Part shown: in pieces, positions 42,762 through 52,183 of the stretch | Layout of the letters: the number at the start of each line of letters is the position of its first letter | Numbering within the stretch: position 1 is the stretch's first letter | NCBI GenBank assembly: GCA_003280995.1 | Contig: QCDG01000005.1 | Location: 1 to 64,000, forward strand | DNA: 64,000 bases | Source of the DNA: Prochlorococcus sp. AG-355-A09 | Lineage (GTDB): Bacteria > Cyanobacteriota > Cyanobacteriia > PCC-6307 > Cyanobiaceae | Reading direction: 5' to 3' | Position numbers and translations under genes: made by a program | Notes under the pieces: model-generated | What the model saw: only the letters and a program-made list of their open reading frames with translations | The model's database searches: none | Told to the model about the DNA's origin: nothing

Positions 42762-43612
42762 AGCGAAATATTGATTCTAAATTAGCTTTAGTTGTGGGTT
42801 CTGGAAGATGGGGAAAGATTATGATTAAAGTTCTTTTGTCTTTGGGATTTTCAGTTAAATATGCGACAAGAAATTTAATAAGAGATTATGATCTTGAAAG
42901 AAAATTTGAGGGACAGAAAATATCACTTCTGAAAAAAAAATTTAGTTTTAAATTTGATTTAATTATTCTTTGTGTTAGGCCAAATGATATTTTCGAGGTT
43001 TGGGAAAAGTATCATTCATTTGGTAAATCAATTCTAATTGAAAAACCGGGGCCAATTTCATTAATCAAGCTTCAAAATATAATTAAGGCTTCAGAATCAA
43101 TTAATCAGCCTACACTAATAAATTATGAATACTACTATACTCAAACAAGTAGAGACTTAAGGGAAATACTTAGAGAAAATTTTTCGAATATCAAATCTAT
43201 TGAAATGACATGGGAAAAAACTTTTATATCTGAGGGAGGAATTGAATGGAGATTACTTCCACATTTAATTGGAGAACTTTTTATTCGCCCAGATGTAAGA
43301 ATTCAAAATTTAAATGCTAACATAAGTCTTAAATCAGCATTTTTAGATGGAACTTTAGACCATATACCATTTAAAATAAATGTCTTAGACTCAAAACAAC
43401 TTATTCATAATTTAAAAATAACCATGGTTAATGGTGATTACTACTATAAAGATAGAGATGAATTATCAATTAATGGAAATATAATTTCAAGAAATACTTT
43501 TTCTAGCCTTGCTAATATACTGAATTTATTTGAATCTCCCCACCCAAATTTATATTCTGAAAATGCAAATTTAGCACTTTTCGTGAGTAGAAACCTTTCT
43601 TTAATTTATTGA
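42758..43612 (+). CDS. NAD-binding (Gfo/Idh/MocA-like) oxidoreductase
   Basis: LALVVGSGRWGKIMIKVLLSLGFSVKYATRN, GKSILIEKPGPISLIKLQNIIKA; ATGA overlap with upstream gene. Confidence 0.65.
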   Translation: MKRNIDSKLALVVGSGRWGKIMIKVLLSLGFSVKYATRNLIRDYDLERKFEGQKISLLKKKFSFKFDLIILCVRPNDIFEVWEKYHSFGKSILIEKPGPISLIKLQNIIKASESINQPTLINYEYYYTQTSRDLREILRENFSNIKSIEMTWEKTFISEGGIEWRLLPHLIGELFIRPDVRIQNLNANISLKSAFLDGTLDHIPFKINVLDSKQLIHNLKITMVNGDYYYKDRDELSINGNIISRNTFSSLANILNLFESPHPNLYSENANLALFVSRNLSLIY

Positions 43613-44670
43613 TTTTGAGAAGTAAGCCTAGAATCGCAATAGTTGGAGGGGGGATTTTTGGATGCACTTGTGCAATTCGGTTAGCCAATAGTTCATATAG
43701 TTGTACTCTATATGAAAAAAATGATGACATAATGTTAGGAGCATCTAGAGTAAATCAATACCGTCTACATAAGGGTTATCATTACCCCAGAAGTAATTCC
43801 ACCGTTGAACAATTAAAAAACACTGCAAATTATTTTATAGAGGAATATTCTGAAGCTATTTGTCAGGAATATAAGCATATATATGCTGTTGGTGCAGAAG
43901 ATTCCAACATAAATGGAGATCAATACCTTAAGTTCCTAAGTGAATGTAACTTGAAGCACAGAATAATTAGTTCTCACCCCTCTATAAACAGCGATAAAGT
44001 TTCTCTTGTTGTAGAAGTTGATGAGGCTCTCATAAACTATAAAGAACTCAAAAAATTAATTTCTTTTAGAATTAGTCAATGTCCCTCTCTTGAGGTTAAA
44101 CTTAACACTCCTTTTACAACTGAATTTTGTGATAAATATGACTACATAATAAATTGTAGTTACGGAATGGGAAACCAATTATTACCTCAAAGTATGAGGC
44201 GTAATTATAAGTATCAATTAGTAGAAAAAATTGTCGTAAAACCTCCTCCTCTTTTAAAAAATGTGAGTTTAGTAATAATAGATGGCCCATTTATGTGTAT
44301 AGATCCCATCCCAAACAGTAATTGCTCTATCTTGGGAAATGTAAAATTAGCAATACATGATACGTCTTATGGCTATCAGCCAAATAATAAAAAGAGTAAA
44401 TTGATACCTTGGAAAAATATTACAAATGATGGTGATTCTAGATTCTCAGATTTTATTTCCCATGGGAGTCAATTCATAAATGAATTTGAAAGGTGTACAT
44501 TTTCCTATTCAATGACAGGTTATAGAGTTATCTTTCCCGATGTAGAAGCAACCGATGAAAGGTTAACCTCAATTTCTCATTACGGTAATTTCATAGAAGT
44601 ATTTTCAGGAAAGATCGATACCTGTTCTTGGGCTGCAAATAAGGTTTTAAGAATTATTAATTCTGATTAG
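43609..44670 (+). CDS. FAD-dependent oxidoreductase (DAO-like)
   Basis: RIAIVGGGIFGCTCAIRLANSSYSCTLYEKNDDIMLGASRVNQYRLHKGYHYPRS; TTG start overlapping upstream stop. Confidence 0.75.
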   Translation: MILRSKPRIAIVGGGIFGCTCAIRLANSSYSCTLYEKNDDIMLGASRVNQYRLHKGYHYPRSNSTVEQLKNTANYFIEEYSEAICQEYKHIYAVGAEDSNINGDQYLKFLSECNLKHRIISSHPSINSDKVSLVVEVDEALINYKELKKLISFRISQCPSLEVKLNTPFTTEFCDKYDYIINCSYGMGNQLLPQSMRRNYKYQLVEKIVVKPPPLLKNVSLVIIDGPFMCIDPIPNSNCSILGNVKLAIHDTSYGYQPNNKKSKLIPWKNITNDGDSRFSDFISHGSQFINEFERCTFSYSMTGYRVIFPDVEATDERLTSISHYGNFIEVFSGKIDTCSWAANKVLRIINSD

Positions 44671-44854
44671 TTATTAGATAAATCATTTTAATTTCATACT
44701 TTCAAAAATATCTTTCTGCTTCTTATCAAATCTTTAATGCTTATTATTGTGAGAAAGAACAGTCAATAATTAAGAAAAACGATTTCTATTGCAAAGAAAG
44801 TCTAAGATGTTCCTAACCTTTTTAAAAATTAAATAGTAAGTATTCAATAAGTAT

Positions 44855-44992
44855 ATGGAACAATTGTTTTTTCAAAAAATGGGACTCAATTCATTCGATA
44901 TACAAATAAAAGATTTCTTCAAATATTTTTTTGGTATTTATATTATCTTGATATTAGGAAGTGAAATTAGAAGATATCATTTTAAAAAATAA
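44855..44992 (+). CDS. Possible small membrane protein, 45 aa
   Basis: Own translation: MEQLFFQKMGLNSFDIQIKDFFKYFFGIYIILILGSEIRRYHFKK*; one hydrophobic segment. Confidence 0.25.
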   Translation: MEQLFFQKMGLNSFDIQIKDFFKYFFGIYIILILGSEIRRYHFKK

Positions 44993-45009
44993 TAAAAATT
45001 CAAAAATTT

Positions 45010-46263
45010 TTAAAAATGATTATTTAAAACCTTTTTATAAATTTCCTCATATTTATCTGTTATTACTTTTTGATTCCATAAAGTTAATGCTCTTTTTCTA
45101 GACTCAATAGAAAGACATTTGTAATTTTCTTTTTTTAATACCCACTCAATTCCATTACATAAGTCATCAGACTCAAAAGGTTTTGCCAGAAAACCAGTAA
45201 CAAGATTATCAACCACATCAACCAATCCAGTACATTTAAATGCAACTACTGGTATTCCGCAACTTTGAGCCTCTTGAGCGGTTTGACAAAGTGTTTCCAT
45301 CAATGATGGAACAACCATTACACTTGCTGCAGAATATAGCATTGCTAATGATTGATCATCATTTAATTCCCCAATATACGTAAGTGGCATACCAATATCT
45401 GGTTTAATTTTAGGTTCATACTGACCAAAAATAATTGCATGTAAGTTTTTATTTCTTCGTCCAAGCTTTACTAAAGCATTTTTAAGGTATGACCACCCTT
45501 TTCGGAAATCATCTGTACCCCCAAGAGCGCCAAAAAGAATTAAGTCTTTATCTAACGGAAGATTGAATAAATTCCTTGCTATTTCTTTTGGCCAAGGTTT
45601 ATAAATTTGAGTAGGTATTGGGTTGGGTATTACCGTTACTGGCCATGAACTCATTAATGAAGATTTTTTTACACATTTTGCCAACCAATTACTATTACAA
45701 ACTATTTGCATAGGTTTTTTAAAGTAATTTCTTTTCAATCTCCAAGATATTAGATCTAAATCAATACCTTTTTCGTCTTTAAAACGATTTTTCTTATGAT
45801 ATCCCTCAATAAATCTCCTATCGTTAAAATCTCTTGGATAATGTTCGGTTCCCAAGAAGGGCCATAAATCATGAAATGTCCAGACTATGGGCTTCTTGAT
45901 CAACGATATTGATTTTATTGATATAAACTCTCCCTGAACCCAGTGTAAATTTATAAGGTCTGCGTCACAATTATTAATTTCTCTATGAATTAAAGATGGC
46001 AATAAAGCTGAAGAATGAAAGACTTTATTTTGACTTTTTTGAATTTTCTGTACGAGACCACCTAAGAATCTTCTACTTTTATGCCAAGTTGCCTTTAAAG
46101 TTGAATTTGGTTTGATGACATTATTTATATCTCTCTTGTATTCAGCAACTTGCATCTCGGATTTGCAATTAATTCCATAATAATAAATAGAATTATTGAG
46201 CCTCGAAGCTGCTCTCGCAGCACCCCCATTATGGTTTGATGTAGAAAGAATCCTAACTTTCAT
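45010..46263 (-). CDS. Glycosyltransferase family 4
   Basis: MKVRILSTSNHNGGAARAASRLNNSI, IVWTFHDLWPFLGTEHYP, VMVVPSLMETLCQTAQEAQSCGIPVVAFKCTGLVDVV. Confidence 0.88.
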   Translation of the reverse strand: MKVRILSTSNHNGGAARAASRLNNSIYYYGINCKSEMQVAEYKRDINNVIKPNSTLKATWHKSRRFLGGLVQKIQKSQNKVFHSSALLPSLIHREINNCDADLINLHWVQGEFISIKSISLIKKPIVWTFHDLWPFLGTEHYPRDFNDRRFIEGYHKKNRFKDEKGIDLDLISWRLKRNYFKKPMQIVCNSNWLAKCVKKSSLMSSWPVTVIPNPIPTQIYKPWPKEIARNLFNLPLDKDLILFGALGGTDDFRKGWSYLKNALVKLGRRNKNLHAIIFGQYEPKIKPDIGMPLTYIGELNDDQSLAMLYSAASVMVVPSLMETLCQTAQEAQSCGIPVVAFKCTGLVDVVDNLVTGFLAKPFESDDLCNGIEWVLKKENYKCLSIESRKRALTLWNQKVITDKYEEIYKKVLNNHF

Positions 46264-46392
46264 TAAATGTAAATAATATATAATCAGGATATATTAGATA
46301 AATATTAATTAATAAGAAACCCTTTTTTTGAAATATATTTGTTCCTTTCTAAAAACTTAGCTTTTTGTTTAATTAAAAAATTAATTAGAATC

Positions 46393-47256
46393 TTAATGGT
46401 TTTTTATTCTTGCAAAACACATCCAGGTATAATATTTGCATTCATTTTTATAAAAATCACTTGAGTTATTTACTTCTTCTTCAGTTATTTCATCAATTAA
46501 TGGCTTTGGAGTGGGATAGTTGTCACTGGTCCAAGGGTCATCCCAAAGAGTATTTGGCGGTTTATAAATGGGTGGAAATTCAAAATAAATTTCTAAATTT
46601 TTTTCTAAAAAAAACTTGTCTTGTTTATTAGGCTTCACTGCAATTGTTTGAAATTGTTCCATTTGTGATGGAGATCTAGTAATTTTTTTATATAAATAAT
46701 TAAATAGTTTTTTAGAGTAATTTCTTAATTTAGAATCTTTTTGAATCAATTCTGAACGAAATCCAGAACAACTAATCACTTTTTTCAAGCTATAACAATC
46801 TCCTTTTGAAATAGGATAATTATCCTCAAAAATAATATTTTTAAATCCAAACCATTTGCATTGCTATAAACGGGTATAAGCATTCTGATAATCGTCAAAA
46901 AAAACTAAAGAATCATTTGTTATTTCTGACCAATCGTATTGTGAAAAATCACAAGATTCATATCTAACTCCTTCGCATGTAATTTGTCTATATTTTGCTA
47001 CTGGATCGAATGAAATTATTTCTGAGTTTGGGCAAGCTTCTTTCAAAAGTCATGCACTTTGTCCCTTATAAGTACCACTTTCAACTATCAGTTTTGGTTT
47101 AAGTGTCTTAGCTGTTATCCAAACATAAAACATATGAGTAGATAACATGCCACCCATATTATTCCTAATGGGACGTTTTAAATATACAGTCTTGAATTCC
47201 TCTAAAAGATCCAATAAATTAAGACTTTCAAACCAATCAGGGGGTTTAATTATCAA
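46393..47256 (-). pseudogene. Pseudogene paralog of 36271-37134 (two nonsense mutations, same length)
   Basis: Three ORF fragments (47050-47256, 46864-47046, 46393-46788) in one frame, 864 bp, interrupted by TGA (at Trp69 position) and TAG (at a Gln position). Confidence 0.92.
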
Positions 47257-47613
47257 AGTTCTAAAATTTTAACATGATTTTATTCTCCCATGAAAAAATA
47301 TTTTTGTCAGTCAAATACTTTCCTTTTTTAAAACATTCTGCCACTAATTGCAGCTGATGATCATGAAGACATAGCTTAAAAAATTGTATCTTTTATATGC
47401 ATTGTGGAAGCTTAATGATTTTATTAAAATTCTGATTGAAATTTATAGGTAAGTCTAAGAACTAGAAGCTCTCTATTTAATCAAATCGGAAATTGAATAA
47501 ACTAGAACAATAGAATTTCTTTTGCTTAAAAACTAAACCCATTATATTTTTGTTATTTATCCCAATTAAGTGCCTGTTTTGTTGATATAGTAATACTTAA
47601 TTTATTAATCATA

Positions 47614-48438
47614 ATGCCGATAATAAGTGACTCTGAATATTGCATTGATCGTAGAAAATTAGAATTTACTCTAATTAATAAAGATTTATATAAAAAGAAA
47701 CTTTTTAATTCAAAAGTTTCAAAAACACAAAGATTTTTGAATAAATATTTAAAGAGTATTCCAGTGCTAAGACGCTTAGTTCAAGTCGAGATGAGAGATA
47801 CTAGTAATTGGGAAAACTACCCACTTAGCGATAAAAAGTACATATTTATTTGTGTAGCTAAATCTGCTTCTACAAGTATAAATTTAGCCTTAAATCACTA
47901 TTTGCATTCTGAGCCTAAATACCATCATATGTCTATAAATGATTTAAAAGAATACTATAATAAATTAAATTTTGATGAGTATTATAAATTCGCTTTTGTT
48001 AGAAACCCTTGGGATAGATTTGTATCTTTGTATCACGATATGAGTGTCAAGAGAAATGGAAATTCAAAAATAATGAATTATTCATTATTAGAAAATAAAT
48101 ACAAGACCATATTTTATAATAAAAAAACCTTTAAGGAATTTGCAAAATCTTTTGAACAAACTAGTTGGATTAATGAAGCTCATTTTAGGCCTCAATTTGA
48201 TTCTTTAACATGTAATGGTGAGTTGGCTATGGATTTTGTTGGAAGATTTGAAAATTTGCAAGATGATTGGAATAAGATAAAAAAAAATATCGGATTCAAG
48301 AAACTAGGAGATCTTAAACATGAAATGAAATCAAAAGTAAAAATAGACAATTATAAAAGATTTTATGAAAATGAAACTATAGATATTGTCGCAAGAATTT
48401 ATAAAAAAGATATTGAATTCTTTGGTTATGATTATTAA
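47614..48438 (+). CDS. Sulfotransferase family 2-like protein
   Basis: YIFICVAKSASTSINLALNHYL (5'-PSB-like) and YKFAFVRNPWDRFVSLYHDM (3'-PB-like). Confidence 0.85.
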   Translation: MPIISDSEYCIDRRKLEFTLINKDLYKKKLFNSKVSKTQRFLNKYLKSIPVLRRLVQVEMRDTSNWENYPLSDKKYIFICVAKSASTSINLALNHYLHSEPKYHHMSINDLKEYYNKLNFDEYYKFAFVRNPWDRFVSLYHDMSVKRNGNSKIMNYSLLENKYKTIFYNKKTFKEFAKSFEQTSWINEAHFRPQFDSLTCNGELAMDFVGRFENLQDDWNKIKKNIGFKKLGDLKHEMKSKVKIDNYKRFYENETIDIVARIYKKDIEFFGYDY

Positions 48439-48542
48439 ATAAAAATTTTTCAAAAATTTCATTTAATAATAAAAATTTTAATTTTTGCTTAATAATTACT
48501 TTTTAAGATAAATTAATAATAATAATAATTTTTAAATCTAAT

Positions 48543-50438
48543 TTGAAACATATATTGTTGTGTGGTGGCTCTGGAAAGAGACTTAAAAAGGAACACTTTT
48601 TTGATAAGCCTTTAAATTTAATAAAAGGTTTACCGATGTTGCAATATGTATTGGAGAGTATACCTTCTGATGAAATTTATATTATTGCAGGAAAGCATTT
48701 ACAAAAATATCAGCTAGATACATTAATACATCATATGACCAAAAAAAAAATTGATTTAATCTATATTGATAGGCCTACAAGAGGCCCAGTTGAAACTGCT
48801 TTTTTGGGACTTAAAAAAGCCGCTCAAATACCTAATAAAGAACCTATTATTTTTTATGACAACGATACGATCTACAAGAATATTAACCTGCCTAATCAAT
48901 TCGATAATGCAATAGGATATTTGAAATTGGAAAATAATAATCAAAAATATCAATATTGCTTTTTGGATTTTGATGGAGAAAATATAAAAGGTATACATGA
49001 AAAAAATCAAGTCTCATCATATTATGCGGCTGGTATATATATGTTTGAGTCAAAAAACTTTTTTTTAAAACATTCATTTCCATTAATTAAGAACGCCAAA
49101 AATAATGAAATATTTATGTCTTGCTTCTATCAAGAACTTTTAAATAAAAAAGTGCAAATTAAGAAATTTAATGTTGAAGAGGGTATTTGTCTCGGAACAG
49201 CTGAAGATATTCATCGAAATATCTCTAAAATTCCATTTAAGAAGTTAAGATTTTGTTTTGATCTTGATAATACACTTTTTAAATATAGGCTCCCTGACGA
49301 AAAATATTCAGATATAAAACCAATCAAGGAAGTTCTAGATCTTTTAATTCAGTTGAAAAGTTTTGGTCATACAATAATCATTTATACAGCCAGAGGAATG
49401 GCTACAGCTAAGCAAAATCTTGGCAGCTCATTGAAAAGAGTGGGTAAGGACACTTTTGATGTGCTAGACAAATACAAAGTTCCATATGATGAAATTTATT
49501 TTGGCAAACCTAATGCTGATATATATATTGATGATAAGGCATTTAATACTTTTAATCATTTAAATAAATCAATTGGTTTCCCTTTTCTTAGAGAGAAAAT
49601 ATTTAATCCAACTAATAAGTTTAATTCTATTATTGTAGATGAAGACTATATCTACAAATCTGGACCTAATGGTTCTATGAAGGGAGAAATATATTTTTAT
49701 AATCAAATTAAAAATCTTCGAATATCAAATTATTATCCTACATTTTTGGGCGTTAATAATGATGATAAAATTTCAACAATTCAATTATCAAGAGTTTCAG
49801 GATTTGAAATTTTTAAGTTGGTAAAAGATCAACTTTTAAGTTTTCAACATTTAGATAGTTTAATAGATGCTTTTAATGATATACATTCTTTTAAATCAGA
49901 AATAAAAATAACTGTCGATGATATATATGAAAATTATATTGGAAAGTTAAATAAAAGAATACAATCTGAAACAGATTATCCATTTTCAAATAAATATGAA
50001 TTATTTAACAAAATAGATCCTATTATTAAGGATTATTTATTCTCTGATAGCTTTGAAATTTGCGGCTTTGTTCATGGAGATCCATGGTTTAGTAATACGA
50101 TGTTAGATACAAAATCAAATATAAAATTTTTAGATATGAAGGGTGATATTGCTGGCAAATTAACAACTAATGGAGATAAATTAACTGATCATTGTAAAAT
50201 CCTACAATCCTTATATGGTTTTGATTATATAGTTAATGATCTTGATATAGATTATGATTACCTAAGTTCATTAAGAAAATACTACATAACAAAACTAATT
50301 AATTCTGGCTATGAAATTAAGGTAATAAATGCTATTACTGCATGTCTAATTGCTAAAACAGTTTCATTTTTTGAAACTCACTCAAAATATAAGAAAGATA
50401 TATGGACATTATCTATTGATCTAATGAATTTGATATAG
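48543..50438 (+). CDS. Multidomain protein: sugar-phosphate nucleotidyltransferase-like + HAD-like phosphatase + APH/choline-kinase-like kinase
   Basis: N: MKHILLCGGSGKRLKKEHFFDKPLNLIKGLPMLQYVLE; middle: LRFCFDLDNTLFKY...IIYTARGMATAKQN...NADIYIDDKAFN; C: ICGFVHGDPWFSNTMLDTKSNIKFLDMKGD; TTG start. Confidence 0.75.
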   Translation: MKHILLCGGSGKRLKKEHFFDKPLNLIKGLPMLQYVLESIPSDEIYIIAGKHLQKYQLDTLIHHMTKKKIDLIYIDRPTRGPVETAFLGLKKAAQIPNKEPIIFYDNDTIYKNINLPNQFDNAIGYLKLENNNQKYQYCFLDFDGENIKGIHEKNQVSSYYAAGIYMFESKNFFLKHSFPLIKNAKNNEIFMSCFYQELLNKKVQIKKFNVEEGICLGTAEDIHRNISKIPFKKLRFCFDLDNTLFKYRLPDEKYSDIKPIKEVLDLLIQLKSFGHTIIIYTARGMATAKQNLGSSLKRVGKDTFDVLDKYKVPYDEIYFGKPNADIYIDDKAFNTFNHLNKSIGFPFLREKIFNPTNKFNSIIVDEDYIYKSGPNGSMKGEIYFYNQIKNLRISNYYPTFLGVNNDDKISTIQLSRVSGFEIFKLVKDQLLSFQHLDSLIDAFNDIHSFKSEIKITVDDIYENYIGKLNKRIQSETDYPFSNKYELFNKIDPIIKDYLFSDSFEICGFVHGDPWFSNTMLDTKSNIKFLDMKGDIAGKLTTNGDKLTDHCKILQSLYGFDYIVNDLDIDYDYLSSLRKYYITKLINSGYEIKVINAITACLIAKTVSFFETHSKYKKDIWTLSIDLMNLI

Positions 50439-50460
50439 AAATTATTTAAAGTAACTTTAA

Positions 50461-51411
50461 ATGAAAATTATGGATAACGATAAATGTTGTATATTAATTA
50501 GTCAAGTTTGGTTAAACGAAGAAAGATATATTTTTAGAGAGATGTTAGAAATAGCAACTATAATATGTAGAAATTTGAATCCAAATTCATTTATAATTTT
50601 ATCTGGATCTGGTACAGATATTTCGAATAAGACTCGTGAATTATGTGATAAGGTTTTGTGGAAATCAGAAAATACAGAATTCCCAGGTAATGGCTTTCCT
50701 GAGATGATATCAAGAGGATTATCGTATGCAAAAAGTAAGGGGTATAAATATGTATTTAAATTTAGAGGAGATGCAATAATTTATAGGCGGAATATTTGTA
50801 GTTATTGTCTAAATATTATAAATAAAGAATCAAAAAGTTTACTAATTAGTCAAGAAAGTACTTTTAATAATTGGTTAGGCGATATGGTTATTTTTGGAAA
50901 AATTGATGTGCTAATCGAATTATTTAACCCTGATTTTTGGCTTAAAGCCCCAAAAATTAGTGGAAATTATGCGCTCGCTAAAAGATATAAAGATTTTTTT
51001 AAAATAAAATCTTCAAAAAGTTGGATTTCCTCTTTGAGGTTAAATTGTAGTTTTAGAGATATTCCATCATTCAAGTGGGTTGATTTAAGATTTAATCATA
51101 ATGATCTTCTTAATGGCAAAAAAGATCTTTATAATCTTAGTAATAAAGATCAAATTAATTATTATTGGGGAAAAAAATCGTCAGTTCATATATTTGATGA
51201 AAATAATTTTTTAGTTTTTAATAAAATAAACTGGATTCAAAATTGGATATACGAATATAATTTTTATAAGAAATCAAACAAATATATTAATATTAATTCT
51301 GTCATCAGAAAATATATATTATTGTCTCTAAATTATATAAATAGAAAATTGTATTTTTACTATATAAAAATTTATTTAAAAAAAATTCTTTTATTATTTG
51401 GAATTTTATAG
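50461..51411 (+). CDS. WavE-like/glycosyltransferase-like protein, distant
   Basis: GYKYVFKFRGDAIIYRRN and NNWLGDMVIFG resemble TRTDQRFYS and GLGDMFLFG of the 37593-38627 protein. Confidence 0.45.
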   Translation: MKIMDNDKCCILISQVWLNEERYIFREMLEIATIICRNLNPNSFIILSGSGTDISNKTRELCDKVLWKSENTEFPGNGFPEMISRGLSYAKSKGYKYVFKFRGDAIIYRRNICSYCLNIINKESKSLLISQESTFNNWLGDMVIFGKIDVLIELFNPDFWLKAPKISGNYALAKRYKDFFKIKSSKSWISSLRLNCSFRDIPSFKWVDLRFNHNDLLNGKKDLYNLSNKDQINYYWGKKSSVHIFDENNFLVFNKINWIQNWIYEYNFYKKSNKYININSVIRKYILLSLNYINRKLYFYYIKIYLKKILLLFGIL

Positions 51412-51767
51412 ACATTAAGTTTCAATTTGATCTTAAAGTATTATTTCTAAAAAAGAATTACAGAGCTATTATTTTTATTAAATGCTTTCTAATTATCTAT
51501 TCAAATTAAATTTCTAGTTATTAACTTCATCTTTAATTATTAAAGATCTTTTTATCAAAAAAATAAATTATTTAAAAAGAGATGTTAATAAAATTTGGAA
51601 ATTAATAAAGAAAAAACCAGACTATCCTTATATATTAATAAGCTAAAAAAATTTTTCTGATTCATGTTTTAGAAACGGCATGACATTTTTCAATTTGAAA
51701 ATACGGATAAAGAAAAATTAAATAACTATTTTTTTTTAAAGTTTATATTAGTTAGTTCTTGATAATA

Positions 51768-52154
51768 TTAAGTCTTCTTTATAAAAACAAAATTTTTCTG
51801 AAATATATATGAGATTAATCCCAAAGGAAGAATTATAATTAATGCAGAGATGTTTCTTGATAATCCAGTTGAGCTTAATTGTTCAATAAAAATCCAGTTT
51901 AAATTCCAAACTAAAGTATTCAGAAAAAAATATTTTAATAATTGTTTTCTCTTTAAAGCATTAACCTTAAATACTTTTTTCCCATAGAAATAAAATCCAA
52001 AAAGAAAATTAAATATTTGACTTATTAGTGTCGCATAAAAACTAGAGATTATTAGCAATAAGCATTGTAAAACTATATTAGTAAATAAAACATTTATCAC
52101 TCCATAAACAAAAAATAAACTTTTACTTTTTCCTTTAAGCCTCGTTTTTAACAT
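51768..52154 (-). CDS. GtrA-like membrane protein
   Basis: Small four-TM protein; YATLISQIFNFLFGFYFYGKKVF. Confidence 0.7.
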   Translation of the reverse strand: MLKTRLKGKSKSLFFVYGVINVLFTNIVLQCLLLIISSFYATLISQIFNFLFGFYFYGKKVFKVNALKRKQLLKYFFLNTLVWNLNWIFIEQLSSTGLSRNISALIIILPLGLISYIFQKNFVFIKKT

Positions 52155-52183
52155 TAATTTAAAGAAGGATTAAATTCACATTT

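Noticed and set aside
46410-46631. 73-aa plus-strand ORF
   Set aside because: Antisense to the methyltransferase pseudogene; no independent support.
46393-46788. 131-aa ORF as a separate gene
   Set aside because: Together with 46864-47046 and 47050-47256 it is one frame matching the intact paralog; start at MKK is internal.
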